Part shown: positions 1-6,941 of the stretch, piece after piece
How positions within the stretch are numbered: the first letter of the stretch is position 1
How the letters are laid out: the number at the start of each line of letters is the position of its first letter
Assembly (NCBI GenBank): GCA_964576115.1
Contig: CAZNUA010000070.1
Location: forward strand, 1-14,331
Source of the DNA: CAYSYY01 sp964576115 [NCBI: uncultured Gemmatimonadota bacterium]
Lineage (GTDB): Bacteria; Blakebacterota; Blakebacteria; Blakebacterales
Length of the DNA stretch: 14,331 nt
Reading direction: 5' to 3'
Made by a program: the position numbers and the translations under genes
The notes under the pieces: model-generated
Databases searched by the model: none
What the model saw: the letters and a program-made list of their open reading frames with translations, nothing else
Told to the model about the DNA's origin: nothing

Positions 1-16
1 TTTCAAGCCTGCCGCG

Positions 17-46
17 TTGACGCTGCCCGCCCGGGGCCGATATCGT
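17..46 (+). promoter_or_regulatory. Candidate sigma70-type promoter for the amidohydrolase gene
   Basis: TTGACG (17-22, 5/6 to the -35 consensus) and TATCGT (41-46, 4/6 to the -10 consensus) are separated by 18 bp. The predicted transcript would start about 85 nt before the amidohydrolase ATG. Bases 1-20 may also hold the tail of a previous gene (a TGA at 18-20 closes one frame), so transcription from further upstream cannot be excluded. The match is modest and unsupported by other signals. Confidence 0.3.
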
Positions 47-137
47 CGCCGTATCAACCTTCCCCTGCCCCGTTCCGGGAGTATCCGACCGCTCAGGGGC
101 ACGGGGCACGTTCACAAGCGCCTGGAGGATTCTGACC

Positions 138-1640
138 ATGCCCGCCGCCCGCCGCCTCACCGCTTTCCTGCTGATTGCCATTCCGCTGCTGATCCCCCCC
201 GCCCCGGCTTCAGCTCAGGGCTCCGGGCCCGCCATCGCCGCCGCCGAACACGGCCAGCGCTACGGCCGCCTGCTGATCCGGGATGTCCATGTGATCGACG
301 GCAACGGCACTCCGACCCGGGGGCCGATGAACGTGATCGTGGAAGAGGACCGGATCGCCGCAGTGGGAGGACGCGCTTTCGGCGAGTTCGCGGCCGTCAT
401 CGACGGGCGGGGACGCTACCTGCTGCCCGGCCTGATCAACCTGCACGCCCACCTGCAGGACAGCCGCGGCTCTCACTCGATGCCTTTCGCCTACCAGTTC
501 AACCTCTGGCTCGCCAGCGGTATCACGACCATCCGCGATGTAGGCAGCGATCTGTCAAAAGCCCTGCAGCTGCGTGAAGAGAGCACCGAGGGCCGGATCG
601 TCGCCCCCCGCATTTTCATTTACGCCCGGGCGGGCGGAGCGAGCCCCGAGGAAGCCCGAGAGAGCGTGCGACGAGTCCATGAATCGGGAGCCGACGGAGT
701 GAAGATCTTCGGTCTGGATGCCGAACCGATGGCGGCCCTGATGGAGGAAGCCCGCTCCCTGAACCTGCGGGTGGCCCATCACGTTGGAGTCGAGGAGACC
801 GACGCCTGGGATGATATCGCCGGGGGCACGACCACCATCGAGCACTGGTACGGCATTCCCGATGCCGCCATCCGGTACGGCTCGCAGCACTTCCCCCCCG
901 GGTATAATTATTCCAACGAACTCGATCGCTTCCGGTGGGCCGGCCGGTTGTGGAAGGAGGCCGATCCCGAACGGCTCGGCGAGGTCCTGCAGGGTATGGT
1001 CGACGCCGGGGTCGGTTGGTGCCCCACCCTGACGATCTACGAAGCCAGCCGGGACGTCCAGCGAGCGCGTACCCAGCCCTGGTTCGCCGATTATCTGCAC
1101 CCCGCCCTCGAAGCCTATTTCGAGCCCGACCTTCAGAGCCACGGTTCGTATTTCCTGGGCTGGACGACCGAAGATGAGATCGAGTGGAAACGCAACTATC
1201 AGCTCTGGTTCGCGGCCCTGCGCCAGTTCGCCGAACGAGGCGGTCTGATCTGCGTCGGCGAGGATGCCGGTTTCATCTACCGCCTCTACGGTTTCGCCCT
1301 GATCCGCGAGCTGGAGCTGCAGCAGGAAGCCGGTTTCCATCCCCTCGACGTGATCCGGCATGCGACGTACAACAACGCTCTGGCCCTGGGACGCGAGCAC
1401 GAACTGGGACGGCTCAAGGCCGGGTGGCAGGCCGATCTCATCCTGGTCAACGGTAATCCGCAGACAAACTTCAAGCTCCTCTACCCGACCGGCACCGACG
1501 TTCTGGTCGATGGCGAGTACCGCCATGGAGGAACCGTGGCGTGGACCATCAAGGACGGGTGGTGCTACCGGGGAGATATTCTGATGGAGGAAGTCAGGCA
1601 AATGGTACGCGAAGCGCGCGCCGAGCGGGAGGAACGCTGA
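138..1640 (+). CDS. Exported metal-dependent amidohydrolase (imidazolonepropionase/prolidase-like)
   Basis: This 500-aa protein belongs to the amidohydrolase superfamily (TIM-barrel metallohydrolases cleaving amide bonds, often in dipeptides or cyclic amides). A signal peptide is visible: Arg at 5-6, a hydrophobic core at 8-20, and an ASA|Q cleavage site after residue 26, so it acts outside the cytoplasm. The N-terminal beta-sandwich segment (about 45-95) leads into the metal motif HAH (H103, H105). K189 in GVKIFG is the candidate carboxylated bridging lysine, H215 and H236 (IEHW) are further ligands, and D376 is the catalytic Asp. The last motif reads GED rather than the usual GTD/GSD. The C-terminal LKAGWQADLILV stretch (425-436) closes the composite domain, as in imidazolonepropionase-like members. 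The start is chosen by GGAGGA at 124-129. Substrate is not determinable here; an exported dipeptidase role would fit the peptide transporter and M24 peptidase further right, but that link is inferred. Confidence 0.88.
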   Translation: MPAARRLTAFLLIAIPLLIPPAPASAQGSGPAIAAAEHGQRYGRLLIRDVHVIDGNGTPTRGPMNVIVEEDRIAAVGGRAFGEFAAVIDGRGRYLLPGLINLHAHLQDSRGSHSMPFAYQFNLWLASGITTIRDVGSDLSKALQLREESTEGRIVAPRIFIYARAGGASPEEARESVRRVHESGADGVKIFGLDAEPMAALMEEARSLNLRVAHHVGVEETDAWDDIAGGTTTIEHWYGIPDAAIRYGSQHFPPGYNYSNELDRFRWAGRLWKEADPERLGEVLQGMVDAGVGWCPTLTIYEASRDVQRARTQPWFADYLHPALEAYFEPDLQSHGSYFLGWTTEDEIEWKRNYQLWFAALRQFAERGGLICVGEDAGFIYRLYGFALIRELELQQEAGFHPLDVIRHATYNNALALGREHELGRLKAGWQADLILVNGNPQTNFKLLYPTGTDVLVDGEYRHGGTVAWTIKDGWCYRGDILMEEVRQMVREARAEREER

Positions 1641-1646
1641 TCCCGG

Positions 1647-1859
1647 TTACTCTTCCTCCTGATCCCGCATGCCCTCGAGCAGCAGGTCGAGGGCAACCTG
1701 GTAGTGGAAGCGATAGGCGATCACCAGGCCCTGCAGTTCCTCTTCCGAGAGATCGGCGTCATCGCCCCGGATCTCGCGGAGCATGAGCATCATGGTTGCC
1801 AGGCCGGCGGCCTGGACCATGAGCGAGAGGGTTGTGGTATCAAAGCTGAGCTGATCCAT
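1647..1859 (-). CDS. Small acidic protein of unknown function (70 aa)
   Basis: I do not recognise the family. The protein has two likely helices (about 8-30 and 38-64), a Met/Leu-rich first half (LATMMLMLREI) and an acidic tail ending DQEEE. There is no signal peptide and no Cys. The gene is supported by a good Shine-Dalgarno sequence, AAGGA, seven bases before the ATG (plus-strand 1867-1871), by compact placement 6 bp from the convergent amidohydrolase stop, and by a candidate -10 (TATAAC) upstream. An open frame on the opposite strand over the same bases (1704-1925) has no comparable start signal. It may be a small helical regulatory or membrane-associated protein, but that is only a guess from composition. 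Confidence 0.62.
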   Translation of the reverse strand: MDQLSFDTTTLSLMVQAAGLATMMLMLREIRGDDADLSEEELQGLVIAYRFHYQVALDLLLEGMRDQEEE

Positions 1860-1884
1860 CTGTTCATCCTTCGCAGAGGTGGTA

Positions 1885-1913
1885 TGGACCGCCGTCGGGG
1901 CCCCTGTTATACT
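1885..1913 (+). promoter_or_regulatory. Extended -10 promoter directly abutting the cNMP-domain gene
   Basis: TGGACC (1885-1890, 4/6 to -35) and TATACT (1908-1913, 5/6 to -10) are 17 bp apart, and TG at 1905-1906 forms an extended -10. Transcription would begin near 1919-1921, placing the ATG at 1922 within a few bases of the RNA 5' end. Confidence 0.6.
1906..1911 (-). promoter_or_regulatory. Candidate -10 for the divergent 70-aa gene, overlapping the + strand -10
   Basis: Read on the minus strand, 1911-1906 is TATAAC (5/6 to TATAAT). A start near 1899 would give a leader of about 40 nt containing the AAGGA ribosome site. No good -35 is seen at the expected spacing, so this half of the divergent pair is the weaker one. 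Confidence 0.4.
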
Positions 1914-1921
1914 GCACCTGT

Positions 1922-2506
1922 ATGAACGATGCGACGGAATCCAGTCTACAGGTCGAGGAGCTGGTCCCTCTAGAGTTTTTTGACGGCTACTCCCTGGAAG
2001 AGCTTCGCGATCTGATCCCCTATCTCGAGGTCTGCCACTACTGCGCCGAAGACGGACCGATCTTCGGTGAAGATCTGCGGCGCAAGGGTATCCAGCTCAT
2101 CCTCGAGGGCGAGGTCCAGATCGTCAAAGAGGTCAGCGACGAGGCCATGATCGTGCTGGCGACCTGCCGTCGGGGAGACATCATCGGCGAGGCCTCGATG
2201 TTCGATGAGGGCCCGCATACCGCCTCGGTCCGGGCTACCGAACCTACCCGCACGCTCGCCATCACCCGCACGGCTTATTTCGCCATGGTTAACGATGCCC
2301 CGGCGATCGCGGTCAAGATCGCCAACCGGGCCGCTCAGGTGCTGAGCGACCGGCTGCGTCAGGCCAATGAGGCTGTCCTGACCTACGCCATCTGGAGCCG
2401 GAGTCTGCGGAACAATCCCCCCCCCTCCTTCTGGCGGTGGTCGGCCCTGAGCGAAACTCAGAATCTTACCCTGCGTGACCTCGATAAGGAGTGCCCCGAT
2501 CCCTGA
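1922..2506 (+). CDS. Stand-alone cyclic-nucleotide-binding-domain protein (CRP-fold, no HTH)
   Basis: The 194-aa protein carries one cNMP-binding beta-roll (about 15-125). Its phosphate-binding cassette runs from GEASMF (89-94) to TASVRA (100-105), and LEGEVQIV (61-68) is the typical jelly-roll glycine motif. E90 of the GE pair is present, but the Arg that contacts the cyclic phosphate in CRP and PKA (pattern PRTA/RS) is replaced by H99. That weakens, without excluding, cAMP or cGMP binding. Residues 126-155 resemble the C-helix, but only about 40 residues follow it, with no helix-turn-helix. It is therefore not an ordinary CRP/FNR transcription factor and more likely a sensor or partner-binding subunit. 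A CHYC pair (C38, C41) lies in the N-terminal strand region. No Shine-Dalgarno sequence precedes the ATG; the promoter immediately upstream implies a leaderless mRNA. The next in-frame Met is far inside the fold, so this start is favoured. Confidence 0.82.
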   Translation: MNDATESSLQVEELVPLEFFDGYSLEELRDLIPYLEVCHYCAEDGPIFGEDLRRKGIQLILEGEVQIVKEVSDEAMIVLATCRRGDIIGEASMFDEGPHTASVRATEPTRTLAITRTAYFAMVNDAPAIAVKIANRAAQVLSDRLRQANEAVLTYAIWSRSLRNNPPPSFWRWSALSETQNLTLRDLDKECPDP

Positions 2507-2512
2507 GGGGTG

Positions 2513-2552
2513 TCCCCGCCCGGCCGGCTGAAGCCAGCCGCCCGGGCGGGGA
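2513..2552. terminator. Strong GC hairpin between convergent genes
   Basis: The arms 2513-2530 and 2535-2552 form an 18-bp stem with one mismatch around a 4-nt loop. It begins 6 bp after the cNMP-domain stop codon and lies 17 bp beyond the end of the convergent Spy-like gene, so it can serve both directions. No U-tract follows on either side, so it is not a textbook intrinsic terminator. Confidence 0.6.
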
Positions 2553-2569
2553 TCAGTGTTCGATCCCGC

Positions 2570-3493
2570 TCAACGCTCCGGGGGCGGCAGGAGCCGGCCG
2601 GCGCCGCGACCGCGGCGCAGAAAGAATCGGGTGGAGTCGGGTACGCTGCCGGCGAGCGGAGGATCGAGCAGGCGATTGCGCCAGCGCAGGTCCTGTACCT
2701 GGTCCTGAGGCACCCCGGTTTCGGCCGGAGGAATCACCCGCTGCAGGTCCCGGAACCGCTGCCGGGGCAGGTCGGGAACCGCCGGAATCGAGTAATACCC
2801 GTAACCGGCTCCCCGCCCGCCCCAGGCGCCCCGTCCACCTAAAGCGCTTCGTCCGCCCCAGGCACTTTGTCCGGCCCAGGCGCCCCGTCCGCCCCAGGCA
2901 CCCCGTCCGCCCCGACCGGCGTGGCCCCAACCGGCGCGACCGCCGCTGCCCAGGCCGCCACCGAGGATCATGTTTCGTCCCAGGCCGGGGCGATTCATCT
3001 GGTTCGCGATCCGGCGGCTGTATGGAGCCACCTGCAGACCTGTCTGTAAACGGTCGTACGGAGCCGCCCGCAGACCTGTCTGCAAGCGGCCCAGAGCGGC
3101 CCCGGCTCCCACCTGCAGGCGGTTAGCGAGCAGGGCGCGCTGTTCTTCGGTCAACACCTCGGCCAGTTCGCGTTCGTGCTCGAGTTCCCTGACGGTCCAG
3201 GCGTTCTCGAGGGCGGCGAGATCGTTGAGAGCCTGTTCGAGCCGGCGCGGATCGACCCGGCGGTCGGCCCGCAGGGCCGCGACTTCGGCTCTTTGCCGGA
3301 TCAGTTCGGCCCAGGCTTGTTCGTCGGCTTCGCGGTGTCGGGTACGCAGATCCTGCAATTGAGCCTGTTGGGCCTCGGTCAATCCCAGACGTCCGAAGGC
3401 CAGCACCCCGACCCGGTTCTGAGCTGCAACGCTATCGGGGAGGGTGCCCGCGAGCAGGAAAGCGCCCATCATGATGATCATTCCCTGTTTCAT
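2570..3493 (-). CDS. Spy/CpxP-like periplasmic protein with Gly-Arg-Trp repeat tail
   Basis: This 307-aa protein has a signal peptide (hydrophobic 5-17, likely cut after VAA at 22-24). Its N-terminal half (about 36-125) is Arg/Glu-rich helical with two LTxxQ motifs: LTEAQ at 38-42 and LTEEQ at 114-118. That pair is the hallmark of the Spy/CpxP/zinc-resistance-associated family of periplasmic chaperone-like helical proteins. Usual members are about 150 aa; this one is extended. Residues 137-160 hold two RLQTGL-x-APY repeats, 178-230 are low-complexity Gly/Arg/Trp/Ala with tandem RGAWGG units, and the final 75 residues are Pro/Arg-rich and unrecognised. The start is fixed by AAAGGA seven bases upstream. 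It lies 103 bp after the TPR-GWxTD gene on the same strand and may be co-transcribed. Envelope stress or metal handling is the family-level inference; the tail might bind nucleic acid, polysaccharide or membrane surfaces, which I cannot decide. Confidence 0.75.
   Translation of the reverse strand: MKQGMIIMMGAFLLAGTLPDSVAAQNRVGVLAFGRLGLTEAQQAQLQDLRTRHREADEQAWAELIRQRAEVAALRADRRVDPRRLEQALNDLAALENAWTVRELEHERELAEVLTEEQRALLANRLQVGAGAALGRLQTGLRAAPYDRLQTGLQVAPYSRRIANQMNRPGLGRNMILGGGLGSGGRAGWGHAGRGGRGAWGGRGAWAGQSAWGGRSALGGRGAWGGRGAGYGYYSIPAVPDLPRQRFRDLQRVIPPAETGVPQDQVQDLRWRNRLLDPPLAGSVPDSTRFFLRRGRGAGRLLPPPER
2814..2921. repeat. Tandem 18-bp repeat, six units
   Basis: Units start at 2814, 2832, 2850, 2868, 2886 and 2904 with plus-strand consensus CGTCCGCCCCAGGCRCCC. 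Two internal units (2832 and 2868) have diverged. Each encodes six residues (RGAWGG type) in the minus-strand Spy-like protein, so the repeat stays in frame and can change copy number without a frameshift. Confidence 0.85.
3021..3092. repeat. Tandem 36-bp duplication
   Basis: Copies at 3021-3056 and 3057-3092 share the core GCAGACCTGTCTG and surrounding sequence. They encode two 12-residue units in the Spy-like protein, RLQTGLRAAPYD and RLQTGLQVAPYS. Confidence 0.8.
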
Positions 3494-3555
3494 CGTTTCA
3501 TCCTTTCCCTGATATCAGCGGCACCCCCGAGCCGCATGATTCATTACTTCGACCC

Positions 3556-3573
3556 CGCCGGACGTTCCCGGCG
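3556..3573. terminator. Short hairpin between the TPR-GWxTD and Spy-like genes
   Basis: CGCCGG (3556-3561) pairs with CCGGCG (3568-3573) across a 6-nt loop. It sits 24 bp beyond the TPR-GWxTD stop and 63 bp before the Spy-like start. There is no U-tract, so it may attenuate rather than end transcription, or act in RNA processing between the two genes. Confidence 0.3.
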
Positions 3574-3596
3574 TTCGGCGTCTGGGGACAGAATAC

Positions 3597-5681
3597 TCAA
3601 CGGGTGGGCGGTGAGGTGTCGAGAACGAGAAAGAGCAATTCCCGGGCGACCTCAGTTGCGCTACGGATATCGTACACCCGTACCCGCAGCCTGTACAGGC
3701 CCTCTGGGTGATCACTCAGGGATAGCTCGAGCCGATGCCTCGCCGGGGCGCGCGGAGTGCGATCGGTGGTCTGGACCGAGACAACGGGAGTGCCGCGGGT
3801 CAACCCCAGCAGAGCGGCGACCGAAGAGGTGATCTCCGCGGGCAGGGTGTGCGAACCCGGCTCGGGAAAGATCTCGTAGGTGAGTTCGTATTCGGCCACC
3901 CCGGCAGCATCCCGGTCGAGATGATAGATCTCGAAATAGAGACTGAAGGGGCGTTCGCGATCGAAGACCGTCGCCGGCTGGGGCAGATAGGGGATTCCCT
4001 CGGCGCTCAGATGCTGTTCCCAGACTCCCGGGCTATCGGCCGCAGCCAGGACCAGGTCGCTCAGGCTCAATCCCGGGCCCGAGAAATCGCGCACGGTCAG
4101 CTCCTCGGCTTCGATGCTGCCGTACCGTCCGCTGGCACGGTCGGCCAGGAAACCCGCCAGCCCGTATTCGCCCGGTTCGGCGGTCAGAGCCAGGGCCTCG
4201 ATGAACCGCAGCGATCGCTGCAGGCGGGTTGCTTCACCCGACCGGATCGTGCGGGAACGTTCGGCTTCGACGGCGACGGCTCCGGCCTGGTCGGTCAGCA
4301 GGACCTGGGTCAGCAGGGTGGCCGACGGGATCGAATCGGCCATCGTGCCGCGCAGCTCGATGACCGGGATCGAAAACGCGGCGTGCAGCCGGGTCCGGCC
4401 GTCCGGAGCCCTGAACTGGGCGATTTGAAAAGCCGGTTCGAGCGGGACCGTTTTCTCCTCGAGTCCGGAGATGACCGGACGCCGGTGTTTGAGAGCGGAG
4501 TTCAAATCGCCGCTGCCCGCCGCAAGCTGGTATCCGCTCCCCACGGTCGTCTCCATGAAGCGGAACAGAATGCCCTCGCTACGGTAGATCCAGAATTCAA
4601 ATCGGTTCACACCGCGCGGAGCTTCGAAATCGGGATTGAAGAACGAGGTGAAATCGCCCGATTCCCAGGCCCCCATCGGCACTTCGAGGTCGAGCAGGAG
4701 CTGGCGCCAGCGGGACTGGAACTCACCGTCGAGAATCATGTTCAGACTCAATCCCGAGGTCGAGGTCACCTGGTACTCGGGCGGTCCGTAGCGGATGAGG
4801 AGTTCGGCGCGGATATCGATCTGGCGGTCGGAACGACCGAACCGCGTCCGTGCTTCGGCAATCCGCCAGATATGCTCGAGGAAACGATGAGAGTAGCCAT
4901 CGAGCCGATCCCCCCCCCGCCGAGCCCAGTAACGCCGCCGGTACAGATCCCGCTCCCCGGGTGTCATGGCGCGGTAACGTTCGGCTTCTTCGGTTGCGAG
5001 CAGTGGGTCCAGATCGGAGATCATCTGGCGCCCGTCGGGAGGAAGCATGGCCAGGTAGCGACGGGCTACCAGGGCCGCCGCCCCCCAGGCCTCCTGACGC
5101 AGATAGAGCTGCAGGAGGGGCCGGTAGATACGTTCATCGTCGGGGAAGTTCACCAGGGCAGTCGAGGCAAGCTCTTCGGCCAGATCCCACTGCCTGAGGT
5201 CGGCGGCGAGTTCGAGCAGGCCGACGAGCGCTTCGGTGTGCCCGGGATCGATCTGAAGCTGGCGATCGAAATCGGTTCCCGCCCGGGTGCTGTCCTGCAG
5301 TCCTTCCAGGTACGCACGGCCGCGCAGGTAGTACAGATCGCTCTGTGAGGGATTGAGTTCGGCCACCCGATCGAAGGCCCGCACCGCAGTCTGAGCCCGC
5401 GACTCCCGGAACCCCTCCTCCATCAGCACCAGTGCGGCCCGTCCGAGCACCATCCAGGCAGCCACGTTCTCGGGCTGACGCCGCGTCAGCCGCCGGGCCA
5501 GCCGCAGGGCGGTTTCGGTTTCGCCTTCTGCCAGGGCCGTGCGGGCTTGAGCAACGGGATCGTCCTGACGGGCCTGACCGGTTGCAGGCACCGCGCTCAC
5601 GACCCCCACCCCGACCGCCAGGCAGACCGCGGCCACGAAAGACCCGTTTCCCGGATGTCGTCTGTTGAAATGGGTCATCAT
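3597..5681 (-). CDS. Exported TPR protein with GWxTD domain
   Basis: The 694-aa protein starts with a signal peptide (hydrophobic 15-31, likely cut between 33 and 37). About four tetratricopeptide-type helical pairs follow (41-215; for example AWMVLGRAAL at 75-84 and LYYLRGRAYLEGL at 116-128). A GWxTD-type domain begins at MTPGERDLYRRRYW (239-252) and continues through RFLEHIWRIAEAR (266-278) to the LLIRYGPPEYQ signature (294-304). The FEFWIYRSEG strand (361-370) follows. The last 250 residues are beta-rich with the LYFEIYHL motif (581-588) typical of GWxTD C-termini. These proteins are widespread in FCB bacteria, periplasmic or outer-membrane associated, and of unknown biochemical function. 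The literal GWxTD pentapeptide is replaced here by RSDRQIDIRAE. Two ATGs lie back to back (5681, 5678); the only ribosome site, GAGGA (5686-5682), overlaps the upstream radical SAM stop codon, so translation is probably coupled. The second ATG has the less cramped spacing. Confidence 0.83.
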   Translation of the reverse strand: MMTHFNRRHPGNGSFVAAVCLAVGVGVVSAVPATGQARQDDPVAQARTALAEGETETALRLARRLTRRQPENVAAWMVLGRAALVLMEEGFRESRAQTAVRAFDRVAELNPSQSDLYYLRGRAYLEGLQDSTRAGTDFDRQLQIDPGHTEALVGLLELAADLRQWDLAEELASTALVNFPDDERIYRPLLQLYLRQEAWGAAALVARRYLAMLPPDGRQMISDLDPLLATEEAERYRAMTPGERDLYRRRYWARRGGDRLDGYSHRFLEHIWRIAEARTRFGRSDRQIDIRAELLIRYGPPEYQVTSTSGLSLNMILDGEFQSRWRQLLLDLEVPMGAWESGDFTSFFNPDFEAPRGVNRFEFWIYRSEGILFRFMETTVGSGYQLAAGSGDLNSALKHRRPVISGLEEKTVPLEPAFQIAQFRAPDGRTRLHAAFSIPVIELRGTMADSIPSATLLTQVLLTDQAGAVAVEAERSRTIRSGEATRLQRSLRFIEALALTAEPGEYGLAGFLADRASGRYGSIEAEELTVRDFSGPGLSLSDLVLAAADSPGVWEQHLSAEGIPYLPQPATVFDRERPFSLYFEIYHLDRDAAGVAEYELTYEIFPEPGSHTLPAEITSSVAALLGLTRGTPVVSVQTTDRTPRAPARHRLELSLSDHPEGLYRLRVRVYDIRSATEVARELLFLVLDTSPPTR

Positions 5682-5684
5682 TCC

Positions 5685-6854
5685 TCAGTAACTGAATTCG
5701 CGGATGTCGTACACGGCCCGGCGTGGTCCGCCTGCCCGCCATGGCGCCGGAGCCGCGGCGAAGAGTTCCCGCTGCCCGGCGATCTGAGCCGCTGTGAGGG
5801 GTTCGATCCCCTCGGCCTCAGCCTGGAAGACGTACGGCGCCTCGGGCAGGTCCACCAGTTCGCTCAGGTAGAGAATGTCACCCCCGTCGAGCGGCAGGTC
5901 CGAGAGAAGAGCGACCGTGTCGCGCTCGTGGTCGGCCGCAAAGCGGCGACCGCCGGCACCGAGCAGGACGGTCAGACTCACCGCCAGCCCGCCCGCCTTC
6001 ATGGCCCGGACGGCCGCAGCCGCATCTGCGGCCCGCCCCGGCTTGCCCAGCCACGTCAGCAGGGGATCGTGCCCCGATTCCAGGCCGATGCAGACGCGCA
6101 CGAGTCCCAGAGAGCGGAGCCGCCGGTAATCCGCCTCACTGCGCTGCGCCCCGGTGAAGGCATCGAGGAACGAGTGCATGTTGGTCCCGAACTGCGGGCG
6201 CCCGGTATAGTGGGCCCCGACCTCTTCCAGAAGGGGGATCAGGGTTGCCGGCGGTAGCGCCAGGGCATTGGCATCGCCCAGAAAGAGACTGCGCCGCAGT
6301 CCCGCCCCCCGCCCCATGAACCCGTCCACCTGCTGCAGATGATCACGCAGCTGTTCGGGTGTTTTGACCCGGTAGGGAATATCGCGGTAGAAGCCGCAGA
6401 AGGTACAGGTATTGAAGGCACAGCCGTGGGTCAGCTGCACCAGGAGAGCCAGATACTGATCGGGGGGCAGGATGCCGACCGGGGTCCAGATCTCGGCGAA
6501 ACGCCCGGCTTCGGCTTCGAGGGCGGTGCCGTCCCGCGCGGCGGTACGGGCCAGCAGTTCGCCCAGCTCCGCCGTGCCCGCGGGTTCTTCCTCTGACCCG
6601 ATCCGGTGCAGATCCCGGTCGAGATCGGGTCCGGTCTCGAACAGCGGCGCCAGGCGCCGCCGGGTTCTGTTCCACAGCCCGACCGCTTCATCGAGATCGA
6701 GCCAGCGGTAACGTCGCGCTCCGTCCGTAGCGCGGGTGACGCTCAGAATCCGGCCGTTCAGTCCCCAGCGGCAGGTGCAGGCACCGTCGATGAGACGCCA
6801 GGGCCGCCCTTCGCGGTCAAGGGCCAGAACCAGATGCGGATCGAGGGCGATCAC
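5685..6854 (-). CDS. Radical SAM protein, CX4CX2C subfamily
   Basis: The 389-aa product is a radical S-adenosylmethionine enzyme. The cluster motif is C145-x4-C150-x2-C153 in THGCAFNTCTFCGFY, the spacing of a COG1032-type subfamily rather than the usual CX3CX2C. SAM-fold elements follow: the FLGDANALAL strand (191-200, in place of GGE), CIGLESGHDPLL (255-266) with the conserved ExG pair, and a later SLTVLLGAGG strand (293-302). There is no SPASM extension with extra Cys clusters. C26 and C28 lie near the N-terminus. No B12 domain or signal peptide is seen, so it is cytoplasmic; the substrate is unknown. The GTG start has GGAG six bases upstream, but coding-like sequence continues in frame 29 codons upstream to the preceding gene's TAG. 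The stop codon is 3 bp from the next gene's ATG, an operon arrangement with the TPR-GWxTD protein. Confidence 0.82.
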   Translation of the reverse strand: MIALDPHLVLALDREGRPWRLIDGACTCRWGLNGRILSVTRATDGARRYRWLDLDEAVGLWNRTRRRLAPLFETGPDLDRDLHRIGSEEEPAGTAELGELLARTAARDGTALEAEAGRFAEIWTPVGILPPDQYLALLVQLTHGCAFNTCTFCGFYRDIPYRVKTPEQLRDHLQQVDGFMGRGAGLRRSLFLGDANALALPPATLIPLLEEVGAHYTGRPQFGTNMHSFLDAFTGAQRSEADYRRLRSLGLVRVCIGLESGHDPLLTWLGKPGRAADAAAAVRAMKAGGLAVSLTVLLGAGGRRFAADHERDTVALLSDLPLDGGDILYLSELVDLPEAPYVFQAEAEGIEPLTAAQIAGQRELFAAAPAPWRAGGPRRAVYDIREFSY

Positions 6855-6941
6855 GAGGCTCTCCGCGCTCAGGCGCAGAACCGGTGCGACACCTTCGATC
6901 TCTTGCTGCCAGATCCAGTATCCGATGGTACCCCCGGATTC

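Noticed and set aside
2814-3092. Repeats considered as a CRISPR-like array
   Set aside because: Units are contiguous without spacers, in frame within a coding sequence, and show codon-level variation.
3735-5348. 537-codon open frame on the + strand opposite the TPR-GWxTD gene
   Set aside because: It is antisense to a gene with recognisable domains, has low-complexity Gly/Arg/Gln/Asp content and no family motif; long antisense frames are expected in GC-rich coding DNA.
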